Of a stretch of DNA of 64,000 nucleotides, positions 39,461 through 48,166 are shown piece after piece (position 1 is the stretch's first letter; each line of letters starts with the position of its first letter). The notes below the pieces were generated by a model that was not told the DNA's origin, searched no databases, and saw only the letters and a program-made list of their open reading frames with translations. Both the position numbers and the translations under genes were made by a program. Source of the DNA: Methyloligella sp050110875 (GTDB lineage: Bacteria; Pseudomonadota; Alphaproteobacteria; Rhizobiales; Methyloligellaceae); contig CP188828.1 of assembly GCA_050110875.1 (NCBI GenBank), positions 2,604,001 through 2,668,000 on the forward strand. The letters are read 5' to 3'.

Positions 39461-40570
39461 TTACGCGGTTGTTTCGGTCTGAGGTTCCGCGTGTCGGCGC
39501 TTCAGATAGTCGATAGAGCGCATCTCCATGAGACGGGAGGCCGTGCGGGCGAAGCCGTCCGGGTTGTGGCCCTGGTAGAGATCGTCGGGGGCGGCTTCGG
39601 CGGAAACGATGAGGCCGACGCCGTTGTCGTAGAGAGCGTCCACCAAGGTGGTGAGGCGTCGGGCGGCGTTCTGCTGCTCCGGCCCGAGCACCGGGATCCG
39701 ATCGATCATCACCGTGTGATAGCTGTGGGCGATGCGCTGGTAGTCCTGGGGGCCGAGCGGCTTTTCGCAGAGATCGGCAAAGGGGAAGCGCGCCACGCCG
39801 AAGGCGGCCTGGGGGACCCGGATATGGCGGCCTTTGACAGTCAGGGTTTCTTCCGCGCCGTCTTTCCGGCCGGTGAGCTTCTGCCAGCTCTTGTCAAGGG
39901 AGGCCTTGGCCGCCGCGTCGGCGGGCGTCAGATAGAGGTCGCGGCCGGCGAGCCGTTCCAGCCGATAATCCTTCTCCGATTCCAGGGGCTGAACCGCCAT
40001 ATGCTGAAGGATGAGATCGATGAAGGGCAGGAAGAGCTGCCGGTTCAGCCCGCCCTTGTAGAGATCTCTCGGGGCCGTGTTGGAGGTGGCGACGAGGGTG
40101 ACGTCGTTCTCGAACAGGGTCCGGAAGAGACGGCCCACCACCATGGCGTCGGCGATGTCGGTGATCTCCAGCTCGTCCAGGCAGAGCAAGGTCAAGCTCT
40201 TGGACAGCTCTTTCGCGGCGGCGCGCACGGCCTGCTGCTCGGAGCGCTGGCGGGCCTCCTCGATGGCGTCGTGCGCCTCGCTCATGAATTCCTGAAAATG
40301 CACGCGGCGCTTCTTCTCCCCATCCACGCCTTCGAAGAAGAGGTTCATCAGCATGGTTTTGCCGCGGCCGACCGGGCCCCAGAGATAGAGGCCGGGGACG
40401 GGCGCGGGGTTCTTGGCGAAGGGGTTGAGGCGGTCGATCAAGCCATGCTGGGTGCGGCTTGCCAGCCGGTCCTGAAGAGCCTGCAGGGCGCTGGCGGCTG
40501 CTTCTTGCGCGGGATCGCAATCGATCTCGCCGCTCTCCACCAGGATTTCGTAGTTCTTTTTCACGGTCAT
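39461..40570 (-). CDS. zapE: Cell division protein ZapE (AFG1-like ATPase)
   Basis: A 369-residue P-loop ATPase of the AFG1 family. Walker A is GPVGRGKTMLMNLFFEG. Walker B and sensor regions are LLCLDELEITDIADAM and TLVATSNTAPRDLYKGGLNR. ZapE binds FtsZ in E. coli. The ATG at 40570 (MTVKKNYEIL) is preferred over an in-frame TTG 39 bp upstream. The codons corresponding to 40471-40535 have a decayed copy at 42406-42470. The gene is often adjacent to mdh in alphaproteobacteria. Confidence 0.93.
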   Translation of the reverse strand: MTVKKNYEILVESGEIDCDPAQEAAASALQALQDRLASRTQHGLIDRLNPFAKNPAPVPGLYLWGPVGRGKTMLMNLFFEGVDGEKKRRVHFQEFMSEAHDAIEEARQRSEQQAVRAAAKELSKSLTLLCLDELEITDIADAMVVGRLFRTLFENDVTLVATSNTAPRDLYKGGLNRQLFLPFIDLILQHMAVQPLESEKDYRLERLAGRDLYLTPADAAAKASLDKSWQKLTGRKDGAEETLTVKGRHIRVPQAAFGVARFPFADLCEKPLGPQDYQRIAHSYHTVMIDRIPVLGPEQQNAARRLTTLVDALYDNGVGLIVSAEAAPDDLYQGHNPDGFARTASRLMEMRSIDYLKRRHAEPQTETTA

Positions 40571-40858
40571 GGTCTGTGTCTCGTCCCCGTCAACGCGCCA
40601 CTCTGCCAAGAGGAGGCTAAGGACTCCTCAAGCGCAACGGGACACGACCACGCAGAATCGGATGAGCCGCAATTCGCAGTAGCAATGCCGTAACCTGGGC
40701 GCGATACTTTCCGAATTCCACGATGCCGGCGCCCTCAGGTCGCCCAAAAAACCTCAGCCCATCATTGCAGGGTCGCTCCTCGCGGGCCCGAGCGATAGCT
40801 CCTCGGTCCGATGGATTCTAGCCGCCGACCTTGAGGCCGGCGCAACGGAGTACACATT

Positions 40859-42289
40859 ATGAAACGCGCTTTTTTTGCATTGGGTCTGATTGCGGTCCTG
40901 GCCGGGTTCTCCGGCACGGCTGTCTCAGAGCCATCCAAGATCACCAAGGAAGAGGCCCATCAGATCGGGGTCGATGCCTATATCTATTTCTATCCGCTGA
41001 TCACCATGGACCTGACTCGGCTGCAGTCATTGAACTTGCCTCCCGACGAGGGGCTGAGCGGCCCGCCGAACAAGTTTTTCAATATGCCGGCCTTCCCGGC
41101 GCCCGATATGCGCCAGGTGGTGCGGCCCAATTTCGACACGCTCTACTCCTCCGCCTGGCTCGACCTGACCGACGGACCCGTGGTGGTCTCCGTGCCGGAC
41201 ACGGACGGGCGCTATTATCTGCTGCCCATGCTGGATATGTGGACCGACGTGATCGCCTCCCCCGGCGCGCGCACGACTGGGACCGAGGCCGGGACCTTCC
41301 TGATCACGCCGCCGGATTGGCGGCCGGAGCTGAAGGACGGCTTTGCCAAGGAATTGGGTTTGCCTGAGGGGACGCAGCGGATCACCGCCTCGACCCCCTG
41401 GCTTTGGGTGATCGGTCGCACCAAGACCGACGGGCCCGCCGACTACCCCGCGGTGCATAAGGTCCAGGCGGGCTACAAGATCACGCCGCTTGCCAATTGG
41501 GGTAAGGACGTGCCGGCGCCGGACTGGAAGCGCGATCCGTCGTACGACTCGAAGACGCCGCCCAAGCTCCAGATCGATTCCATGAAGGCCGATAAGTACT
41601 TTTCCTATGCCGCGGAGCTTCTGAAGGAGCACCCACCTCACTTCACCGACCAGCCGATCATCGCCCGCATGAAGCGGATCGGGATCGAGCCGGGCAAGAG
41701 CTTCGACCTGGCGAACGCGCCGGAAGCGGTGAAGGCCGGACTGAAAGATGCGCCGAAAGACGCGCAGGCTCTGATGGCGTGGAAGTTCCCGACCGTGGGC
41801 CGGGTTGCCAACAACTGGTCGATGAACACCGACACTGTGGGCGTCTACGGCAACTACTATCTGAAGCGCGCGATCATGACCCAGCAGGGGCTCGGCGCGA
41901 ATGTGCCGCAGGATGCCATCTATCCGTTGAGCCTTGGCGACAAGGACGGCAAGCCCCTGGACGGAAGCAAAAATTATCGCATCCATTTCCCGAAGGGAGA
42001 GCTTCCGCCGGTGGAAGCGTTCTGGTCGGTCACGCTCTATGACGACAAGGGCTTCCCGGTGCCGAATAGCATCAACCGGTATGCTTTGAGCAGCTGGATG
42101 GACATGAAGACCAACGCCGATGGCTCGCTCGACCTGCTGATTCAGAAAGAGAAGCCCGACGGCGAGATGGAGGCGAACTGGCTTCCGGCGCCGAAGGGTG
42201 CGTTCACGCTCACGATGCGGCTCTATGCGCCGGATTCCACCGCTTTGACGGGGAAATGGAATCCCCCGCCGATCGAAGTGAACAAGTAG
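40859..42289 (+). CDS. Secreted DUF1254/DUF1214 protein
   Basis: A 476-residue protein with a signal peptide (FALGLIAVLAGFSGTAVS). The N-terminal DUF1254 domain contains AYIYFYPLITMDLTRLQ and RPNFDTLYSSAWLDLTDGPV. The C-terminal DUF1214 domain contains NWSMNTDTVGVYGNYYLKRA and NYRIHFPKGELPPVEAFWSVTLYD. The two-domain architecture is complete. Proteins of this family are periplasmic and functionally poorly defined. It stands alone; the 288 bp before it show nothing notable beyond an ACGGAG ribosome site. Confidence 0.9.
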   Translation: MKRAFFALGLIAVLAGFSGTAVSEPSKITKEEAHQIGVDAYIYFYPLITMDLTRLQSLNLPPDEGLSGPPNKFFNMPAFPAPDMRQVVRPNFDTLYSSAWLDLTDGPVVVSVPDTDGRYYLLPMLDMWTDVIASPGARTTGTEAGTFLITPPDWRPELKDGFAKELGLPEGTQRITASTPWLWVIGRTKTDGPADYPAVHKVQAGYKITPLANWGKDVPAPDWKRDPSYDSKTPPKLQIDSMKADKYFSYAAELLKEHPPHFTDQPIIARMKRIGIEPGKSFDLANAPEAVKAGLKDAPKDAQALMAWKFPTVGRVANNWSMNTDTVGVYGNYYLKRAIMTQQGLGANVPQDAIYPLSLGDKDGKPLDGSKNYRIHFPKGELPPVEAFWSVTLYDDKGFPVPNSINRYALSSWMDMKTNADGSLDLLIQKEKPDGEMEANWLPAPKGAFTLTMRLYAPDSTALTGKWNPPPIEVNK

Positions 42290-42331
42290 TCCGCGCTTGG
42301 GGTGGGCCGCGGGGCCCGCGTTACAGACTCA

Positions 42332-42362
42332 CGTCATGCCCGGACTCGATCCGGGCATGACG
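42332..42362. repeat. Palindromic repeat CGTCATGCCCGG...CCGGGCATGACG
   Basis: 12-bp perfect arms CGTCATGCCCGG and CCGGGCATGACG around ACTCGAT. It is the same family as 21668-21696 and lies 43 bp after the DUF1254 stop, so it may act as its terminator hairpin. Confidence 0.7.
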
Positions 42363-42405
42363 GTTGGCTGACTCAGGCTCCCGTGGACGGCTCTTGTCGC
42401 CGTCT

Positions 42406-42470
42406 CCTGCAGGGCCTGCAGGGCGCTAGCAACCTCTCCTTGCATGGGATCGAAATCGATCTCGCCGCTC
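42406..42470 (-). pseudogene. Decayed fragment of a zapE 5' region
   Basis: 65 bp align without gaps to 40471-40535 inside zapE with about 54 identities, including CCTGCAGGGCGCT and AATCGATCTCGCCGCTC. It corresponds to roughly residues 12-33 of ZapE. No start, no P-loop and no continuation are present. It looks like the relic of a partial duplication. Confidence 0.6.
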
Positions 42471-42545
42471 GCTAAGGCTTATAACGCTTTGCCGTTAAGT
42501 CTTGGCGGCTAAGCGAGGGGCGGGTGGACCGCAAGGCAGCGCGCG

Positions 42546-42896
42546 TCAGTCCTCATCAGCTTCGGCTATGGTCTTCAGGCGGGCCAGTGCTGCGTCCCAA
42601 TGGGCGGAGACGAGATCGAGATAGGCTTTCAGATCATTGATCGCTTTGGGTTCCAGCGCATAGCGGCTTTCTCGTCCGATGCGAGCGCTATGTACCATCC
42701 CGGCTTCTTCCAGCACCTTCAGATGCTTCGTGACAGCCTGGCGGGTGAGATCCGTTCCGGCAGTCAGGGCCGAGATGGATTGCGGGACGCCGCCCGTCAG
42801 TCTGCTGAGCAAGGCGAGACGCGTCTCATCGCCAAGGGCTGCGAAAAGCGAAGCGCTGTGCGCACGAAGACTGCGATCGCTAAGCGTTCTCGACAT
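42546..42896 (-). CDS. ArsR family transcriptional regulator
   Basis: A 116-residue winged helix protein. The HTH region is FAALGDETRLALLSRL, TDLTRQAVTKHLKVLEEAGMV and the wing is RIGRESRYALEPKAI. It lacks the CxC metal site of ArsR/SmtB metalloregulators, so it is of the non-metal type usually paired with SRPBCC proteins. The start at 42896 overlaps the 3' end of the SRPBCC gene by 17 bp. Here the regulator follows its partner; the reverse order is more usual. Confidence 0.88.
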   Translation of the reverse strand: MSRTLSDRSLRAHSASLFAALGDETRLALLSRLTGGVPQSISALTAGTDLTRQAVTKHLKVLEEAGMVHSARIGRESRYALEPKAINDLKAYLDLVSAHWDAALARLKTIAEADED

Positions 42897-43329
42897 AGGC
42901 TTTGATATTCTGCACCTGCTCGGCCCAACCGCCTTCATTCATTCTGAAGGCCTCGTCGCGGCGGCTAGGCGGGAGCTTGTCGAAGCCGGATTCGACGACC
43001 CGCAGCAGGGTGCCGGTCTCCGTCGACTCCAGGGTGAACTCGATCAAGGTCGGCGTCTCCTCGGTGTAGTCCTGGTCCGGATCGATAGCATAGGGGTGCC
43101 AGGTCATCGCGAAGTAACGCTCTGGCTCCATGGCTTTGACGAAGGCCTCCCATTTCAGATGCTCGTAGCCTGGATAGAGCATGTTGCCGGTAGACATTTC
43201 GCCTGGCACGAAGGGGCCGTCGAGACGAACCCGGAACCATTCGCCGAATTTCTTGTGGTCCGTTAGGGCCTCCCAGACGCGGGAGATCGGGGCATGGATC
43301 TCAATGCACTTTTCGATGCGATCACTCAT
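42880..43329 (-). CDS. SRPBCC (AHSA1-type) domain protein
   Basis: A 149-residue START-like ligand-binding protein. Family motifs are the opening IEIHAPISRVWEALTDHKKFGEWF, the central YFAMTWHPYAIDPD and the closing helix DEAFRMNEGGWAEQVQNIKAY. The ATG at 43329 has AGGAGG eight bases upstream. That ribosome site lies inside an inverted repeat (43332-43347), so binding of the downstream ArsR protein would cover it. Ligand unknown. Confidence 0.88.
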   Translation of the reverse strand: MSDRIEKCIEIHAPISRVWEALTDHKKFGEWFRVRLDGPFVPGEMSTGNMLYPGYEHLKWEAFVKAMEPERYFAMTWHPYAIDPDQDYTEETPTLIEFTLESTETGTLLRVVESGFDKLPPSRRDEAFRMNEGGWAEQVQNIKAYVENA

Positions 43330-43331
43330 GT

Positions 43332-43347
43332 GCAACCTCCTGGTTGC
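43332..43347. promoter_or_regulatory. Putative ArsR operator 1
   Basis: GCAAC-N6-GTTGC, extended by the next inner pair to GCAACC/GGTTGC, directly upstream of the SRPBCC start. This type of inverted repeat is typical of ArsR regulators paired with AHSA1-like proteins. Confidence 0.55.
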
Positions 43348-43377
43348 GCAATGATATAGCGGTCCAAGAAGGGAAAT

Positions 43378-43393
43378 GCAACCTTATTGTTGC
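43378..43393. promoter_or_regulatory. Putative ArsR operator 2
   Basis: A second GCAAC-N6-GTTGC with the same spacing, 46 bp from operator 1. It overlaps the last codons of the cupin gene. The pair leaves room for the SRPBCC-arsR promoter between them. Confidence 0.55.
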
Positions 43394-43839
43394 GGTTTCA
43401 CCTCTTCCGTCAGCGGTGCGTCCTTGGGCTTGATGCGGATGACGAAAAGCTTAGCGGCATCGGTCGCGTGCTCGTTCAGCCCGCGATGGACGGCGTTGGG
43501 ATCGAGATGGAAGACGTCGCCCGTCTTCAGCTCGGTCTTCTCGACTGCCTTGCCTTCGCCCTCCACCTCCACGGTGAACGGGCCGTCGACCACGTAGACG
43601 ATTTCCTGGGCATCCGGGTGGATGTGCCAGGGGAGCGTGGTGTCGGCGGGGATCGTATAGAGCTGCGCCTTCACCTCTTCGTCCGGATCGCTCGCCAGAT
43701 CCTCGGTCAGCAGGTCTTCGGCCGTGGTGCTCTGCTCATACGCGGAATCGCTCTCTCCATATCCCGCCTCTCGAGCAGCGGCCGGGCCGGCGATCGCAAG
43801 CGTTGCGGCCAGAAGAAAGACGGCGGCGGATATTCGCAT
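43384..43839 (-). CDS. Secreted single-domain cupin
   Basis: A 151-residue protein with a signal peptide (MRISAAVFLLAATLAIAGPAAA). The cupin motif 1 metal ligands are seen in PWHIHPDAQEIVYVVDG (two His and a Glu) and motif 2 in GDVFHLDPNAVHRGLN. It probably binds a divalent metal in the periplasm. The reaction is unknown. The start at 43839 has AGGAAC. It lies 11 bp after the stop of the corrinoid-binding-type gene, so they may be cotranscribed. Confidence 0.85.
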   Translation of the reverse strand: MRISAAVFLLAATLAIAGPAAAREAGYGESDSAYEQSTTAEDLLTEDLASDPDEEVKAQLYTIPADTTLPWHIHPDAQEIVYVVDGPFTVEVEGEGKAVEKTELKTGDVFHLDPNAVHRGLNEHATDAAKLFVIRIKPKDAPLTEEVKPQQ

Positions 43840-43850
43840 GGCGCTGTTCC

Positions 43851-44828
43851 TCACGCGGCGGAGCTCTTGGCCTGGGCAGGGCTACCGGCGTAGCGGACCC
43901 AGCCCTTGCCTTCGAAGCTCGGCGGAAAGAGATCGGGATGCAGGATCTCCGCCAGGATCTGCAGGCTTTCCACCACCCGCGGGCCCGGCCGGTTGAAATA
44001 CTGGTTGCCGTCGGCGACGAAGATTTTTCCGTCGCGGACGGCCTTCAGGTCATGCCAGCCGGGTTTCCCTTCCAGAAGCGGCATCTCCTCCAGGGTGCGG
44101 TCGATATCGAAACCGCAAGGATGGACGAAGATCACCTCCGGATCCTGCCTCGCGATGTCGTCCCACTCGACCCAGGGGGAGGGCTCGCCCGGCTTGGCGA
44201 GGAAATCGACGCCGTTCGCCATCTCCACCAGCTCGGGCATCCAGTTGCCGCCGCCCATCAAAGGATCGACCCATTCGATCATGGCGATGCGGGGCGTGGT
44301 CTCCGCCTTGGCAGCGGTTTCGGCGATCCCGGCCATGCGGGCCTTGGCGCCGGCGATGAGCTGCTCGCCGGCCTCTTCGTCCCCGATCGCCTTGGCCACT
44401 TTCCGGATATCGGACCAGATGTCGTCGAGGCTGTCGGGATGGAGAGAGACGATCTCCGCGCCGCTCTTTGAGAAGGCACAGACGGCGTCCTCCACATCGG
44501 ACAGACTGACGGCGCAGACCTCGCAATGGTCCTGGGTCACGATGACGTCGGGATCGAGCTTCTCCAGCGCGTCTGCGTCGACGCGATAGACGGACAGCCC
44601 CTCCTGGACGATGGCCTTGACCCGCTGATCGATCTCGTAGCTGGTGCCGGCGACCGGGAATTTCGGTTCGGTGAGCTGCGGCAGCTGCAAAACGTCCGGC
44701 GGGTAATCGCATTCGTGGGACCGGCCGACAAGACGGTCCCTGGCGCCGAGGGCGCAGACGATTTCGGTGGCGCTGGCGATGAGCGAGACGATCCGCTCGG
44801 GCTTGGGGTTTGGTGCGATTCCCGACAT
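43851..44828 (-). CDS. Cobalamin-binding-type protein (BtuF/periplasmic-binding fold) without signal peptide
   Basis: A 325-residue protein of the class III periplasmic-binding fold. It starts RIVSLIASATEIVCALGARD, the usual opening of BtuF-like proteins, and has DVIVTQDHCEVCAVS and GGNWMPELVEMANG. No signal peptide or lipobox is seen, and no other start supplies one, so a cytoplasmic location is likely. Related signal-less proteins are often annotated cobalamin-binding. No ABC partners (btuC/D) are adjacent. Confidence 0.82.
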   Translation of the reverse strand: MSGIAPNPKPERIVSLIASATEIVCALGARDRLVGRSHECDYPPDVLQLPQLTEPKFPVAGTSYEIDQRVKAIVQEGLSVYRVDADALEKLDPDVIVTQDHCEVCAVSLSDVEDAVCAFSKSGAEIVSLHPDSLDDIWSDIRKVAKAIGDEEAGEQLIAGAKARMAGIAETAAKAETTPRIAMIEWVDPLMGGGNWMPELVEMANGVDFLAKPGEPSPWVEWDDIARQDPEVIFVHPCGFDIDRTLEEMPLLEGKPGWHDLKAVRDGKIFVADGNQYFNRPGPRVVESLQILAEILHPDLFPPSFEGKGWVRYAGSPAQAKSSAA

Positions 44829-44970
44829 GGGCGTAGGATAACGGTCTATGGTGCGCTTTGGCGAGACGCGGTTCTGCCGCTAACAGAACGGCACAATCGG
44901 GCCATCGTGTCGCGACGCGTGCCACCTCGCCGTCACTATTTCGGCGCGAACGCTTGCGAGAAGGGCCAGC

Positions 44971-45384
44971 ATGACGACCAAGCTAAGCTTTTGGGCCTTC
45001 CTGGCGGCGCTCGCGGGCGCTCTGAGCCTGACCGGCTGCACGCATCCGATGGATTCCTTCAATCGGCTCACGGCGACCGATCTGACAGAGCCCTATATCG
45101 GCCGCAGCAAGGCGGATATCGTCGCCTGCGCCGGCGAGCCCTATGGCCGGTACAAGACCACCGTGGGCGAAAATCTCATCTATCGCTATAGCGGTGCCGG
45201 GCCGGTGCCGGGGAAGGGTTCGAAGGACTGGACCTGCTCGGCCACGATGATCTTCAACGGCGAGCGGCTGACGGAGATCAACTACGCTCATAAGGACGTG
45301 GAAAGCCCATACACGGAGTTCGGCAAGAAGAAGCCGAACCTTCCCCACTGCACTTTCAGCCTGCCGCGCTGCCAAAAAGGTTAG
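44971..45384 (+). CDS. Small lipoprotein, SmpA/BamE-like
   Basis: A 137-residue protein with a lipoprotein signal; the lipobox LTGC places the acylated cysteine at residue 23. The mature part has IGRSKADIVACAGEPYGRYK, resembling the first motif of the SmpA/BamE fold, and several cysteines (CAG, CSA, HCTF, RCQKG). It is not the main BamE, which is longer in the family signature. Function unknown. It is convergent with sdhB, six bases between stops. Confidence 0.7.
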   Translation: MTTKLSFWAFLAALAGALSLTGCTHPMDSFNRLTATDLTEPYIGRSKADIVACAGEPYGRYKTTVGENLIYRYSGAGPVPGKGSKDWTCSATMIFNGERLTEINYAHKDVESPYTEFGKKKPNLPHCTFSLPRCQKG

Positions 45385-45390
45385 GGCGGG

Positions 45391-46182
45391 CTACTCGCCG
45401 CGCTCGACCATGAGGGCGCGGATCGAGGCGATGGATTTGGCCGGGTTGAGGCCTTTCGGACAGGCCTTGGTGCAGTTCAGGATGGTGCGGCAGCGATAGA
45501 GCTTGAAGGGATCCTCCAGATCGTCCAGCCGTTCGCCGGTGCGCTCGTCCCGACTGTCGTTGATCCAGCGATAGGCCTGGAGCAGGGTCGCCGGGCCGAG
45601 ATATTTGTCGCCGTTCCACCAATAGGACGGGCAGGACGTGGTGCAGCAGGCGCACAGAATGCACTCGTAAAGCCCGTCGAGCTCCTCGCGCTCCTCACGG
45701 CTTTGGCGCCATTCCTTGCCGGGCGTCGGGCTGTCGGTCTGGAGCCAGGGCTCGACCGAGCGAAGCTGAGCGTAGAAATGGGTGAGATCGGGCACCAGGT
45801 CCTTCACCACCGGCATGTGGGGCAAGGGGTAGATGGCGATCAGGTCGTGACGCGCATCGTCCGCATGCATGGTGCAGGCCAGGGTGTTGGTGCCGTCGAT
45901 ATTCATGGAGCACGAGCCGCAGACGCCTTCGCGGCAGGAGCGGCGGAAGGTGAGGGTCGAATCGACGTTGTTCTTGATCCAGATGAGGGCGTCGAGGACC
46001 ATCGGGCCGCAATCGGCCGTATCCACCCAATAAGTGTCGACGCGCGGGTTGTCGCCCGTGTCCGGGTCGTAGCGATAGACCTTGTATTCGCGCCAGCGAC
46101 CCTTCTCCGCGTCCTTGGGGGGCGGATTCCAGGCCTTGCCTTTTTTGATCTTGGAGTTCTTAGGAAGCGTTAGCTCAACCAT
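45391..46182 (-). CDS. sdhB: Succinate dehydrogenase iron-sulfur subunit
   Basis: A 263-residue protein carrying the three clusters: [2Fe-2S] ligands in CREGVCGSCSMNIDG and the following Cys; [4Fe-4S] and [3Fe-4S] ligands in CILCACCTTSCPSYW and CRTILNCTKACPKGLNP. The start at 46182 (MVELTLPKN) is the family start; the open frame upstream reads through a palindromic repeat. The 153-bp gap to sdhA is unusually long for this operon. Confidence 0.96.
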   Translation of the reverse strand: MVELTLPKNSKIKKGKAWNPPPKDAEKGRWREYKVYRYDPDTGDNPRVDTYWVDTADCGPMVLDALIWIKNNVDSTLTFRRSCREGVCGSCSMNIDGTNTLACTMHADDARHDLIAIYPLPHMPVVKDLVPDLTHFYAQLRSVEPWLQTDSPTPGKEWRQSREEREELDGLYECILCACCTTSCPSYWWNGDKYLGPATLLQAYRWINDSRDERTGERLDDLEDPFKLYRCRTILNCTKACPKGLNPAKSIASIRALMVERGE

Positions 46183-46283
46183 GGTTGTTATCGCTCGTTC
46201 GCTATTCTCTCCGGTGTCATGCCAGGGCTTGTCCCGGGCATCCACGATAGAGAGCCATCGCCCCGCCGTCGCGAGGCATGAGG

Positions 46284-46327
46284 CCTCATCCTTCGAGACG
46301 CGGCCTTCGGCCGCCCTCAGGATGAGG
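46284..46327. repeat. Palindromic repeat inside the sdh operon (sdhA-sdhB gap)
   Basis: Outer arms CCTCATCCT and AGGATGAGG enclose a second hairpin GCGGCCTTCGGCCGC. It belongs to the CTTCGAGACGC/CCTCAGG family also embedded in the 250-bp repeats. A degenerate CATGCC/GGGCAT palindrome lies nearby at about 46217-46243. Confidence 0.7.
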
Positions 46328-46335
46328 ATCAATCG

Positions 46336-48162
46336 TCAATAAACCCGCTCTTTCGGCTCGATATAGGCGATCTCGTTGGACAGGGTGTAGCTGTGCACGG
46401 GCCGGTAGCCGAGGGTTACCTCGTGCGTTTCAAAGTCGCCCCAGGCCAGGGTGTGCTTCATCCAGCTCTCGTCGTCGCGCTTGGGGTAGTCCTCGCGGGC
46501 ATGGGCCCCGCGGCTCTCCTCCCGATTCAGCGCGCCGTTCACGGTGACCGCGGCCTGGCAGATGAGATTGTCGAACTCCAGGGTCTCGACGAGGTCGGTG
46601 TTCCAGACCAGGGACCGGTCGGTGACCTTGATATCCTTGGCCTCCTCCCAGATCTCCTTGATGCCTTCGACGCCCTTCTGGAGGGTCTCCTCGGTACGGA
46701 AGACGGCGCAGTCGTTCTGCATGGTCTTCTGCATCTTCAGGCGGAGCTCGGCGGTCGGGGTGGAGCCGTCGGCGTACCGCAGCCGGTCGAGGCGCTCCAA
46801 AGCCTGCTCGCCCGCATCCTTTGGCAGATCCGGCATGGCGGCGCCGTCGCCGAAGATCTCCGCGCAGCGCTGGGCGGCGGCGCGGCCGAACACCACCAGG
46901 TCGATCAGCGAGTTGGAGCCGAGGCGGTTGGCGCCGTGGACGGATGTGCAGGCCGCCTCGCCGACGGCCATCAGGCCCGGCATGAGCGCGTCGGGGTCGT
47001 CCTGGGTTGGGCGGAGCACCTCGCCATGCATGTTGGTGGGGATGCCGCCCATATTGTAGTGGACCGTCGGCAGCACCGGGATCGGCTCCCGGGTCACGTC
47101 GACGCCGGCGAAGATGCGGGCGGATTCGGAGATGCCCGGCAGCCGTTCGGCCAGGAGCTTGGGCTCCAGATGGCTCAGATTGAGGAACACGTGCTCCTTG
47201 TTGGGCCCGCCGCCCCGGCCTTCGCGGATCTCGATGGTGATGGCGCGGGAGACCACGTCGCGGGAGGCGAGGTCCTTGGCGGTCGGCGCGTAGCGCTCCA
47301 TGAAGCGCTCGCCCTCGCCATTGGTGAGGAAACCGCCCTCGCCGCGGGCGCCCTCGGTGATCAGCACGCCCGCGCCATAGACACCGGTGGGATGGAACTG
47401 GACGAACTCCATGTCCTGCAAGGGGAGCCCGGCGCGCAGCACCATGGCGTTGCCGTCGCCGGTGCAGATATGGGCGGAGGTGCAGGAGAAATAGGCGCGG
47501 CCATACCCGCCGGTGGCCAGGATCACCTGTTTTGCGGCATAGCGGTGCAGGGTGCCGTCCTGAAGGTCGAGGGCCATCACGCCCCGGCAGACACCGTCTG
47601 CGTCCATGATCAGGTCGATGGCGAAATACTCGATGAAGAAATCCGCCGAGTGGCGTAGGGCCTGGCCATACATGGTGTGCAGCATGGCATGGCCGGTGCG
47701 GTCGGCGGCGGCGCAGGTGCGCATGGCCTGGCCCTTGCCGAAATCGATGCTCATGCCGCCGAAGGCGCGCTGGAGAATGGTGCCGTTGTCGGTGCGGGAG
47801 AAGGGCATGCCCCAATGCTCCAACTCGTAGACGGCCTGGGGTGCGTGGCGGCAGAGATATTCGATGGCGTCCTGGTCGCCGAGCCAGTCGGAGCCCTTGA
47901 CCGTGTCGTACATGTGCCAACGCCAGTCGTCGGGATGCATATTGCCGAGAGAGGCGGCGATACCGCCTTGGGCTGCCACGGTGTGGGAGCGGGTCGGGAA
48001 GACCTTGGTGATGCAAGCGGTGCGCAGGCCCGCCTCGGAGCAGCCGACCACGGCGCGCAAGCCGGCACCGCCCGCGCCGATCACCACCACGTCGTATTTG
48101 TGATCGACGATCGGATAGGCGCGGCCGTTGATGGACGGGCCTGCGGGGCTCTGATCGTTCAT
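46336..48162 (-). CDS. sdhA: Succinate dehydrogenase flavoprotein subunit
   Basis: The 608-residue catalytic subunit. It has the FAD fold VVVIGAGGAGLRAVVG, the covalent FAD histidine in SHTVAAQGGIAASLG, and the active-site regions HPTGVYGAGVLITEGARGEG and PTVHYNMGGIPTN. C-terminal RGAHAREDYPKRDDESWMKH is typical. Length is normal. It lies 4 bp after sdhD. Confidence 0.98.
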   Translation of the reverse strand: MNDQSPAGPSINGRAYPIVDHKYDVVVIGAGGAGLRAVVGCSEAGLRTACITKVFPTRSHTVAAQGGIAASLGNMHPDDWRWHMYDTVKGSDWLGDQDAIEYLCRHAPQAVYELEHWGMPFSRTDNGTILQRAFGGMSIDFGKGQAMRTCAAADRTGHAMLHTMYGQALRHSADFFIEYFAIDLIMDADGVCRGVMALDLQDGTLHRYAAKQVILATGGYGRAYFSCTSAHICTGDGNAMVLRAGLPLQDMEFVQFHPTGVYGAGVLITEGARGEGGFLTNGEGERFMERYAPTAKDLASRDVVSRAITIEIREGRGGGPNKEHVFLNLSHLEPKLLAERLPGISESARIFAGVDVTREPIPVLPTVHYNMGGIPTNMHGEVLRPTQDDPDALMPGLMAVGEAACTSVHGANRLGSNSLIDLVVFGRAAAQRCAEIFGDGAAMPDLPKDAGEQALERLDRLRYADGSTPTAELRLKMQKTMQNDCAVFRTEETLQKGVEGIKEIWEEAKDIKVTDRSLVWNTDLVETLEFDNLICQAAVTVNGALNREESRGAHAREDYPKRDDESWMKHTLAWGDFETHEVTLGYRPVHSYTLSNEIAYIEPKERVY

Positions 48163-48166
48163 GCGG

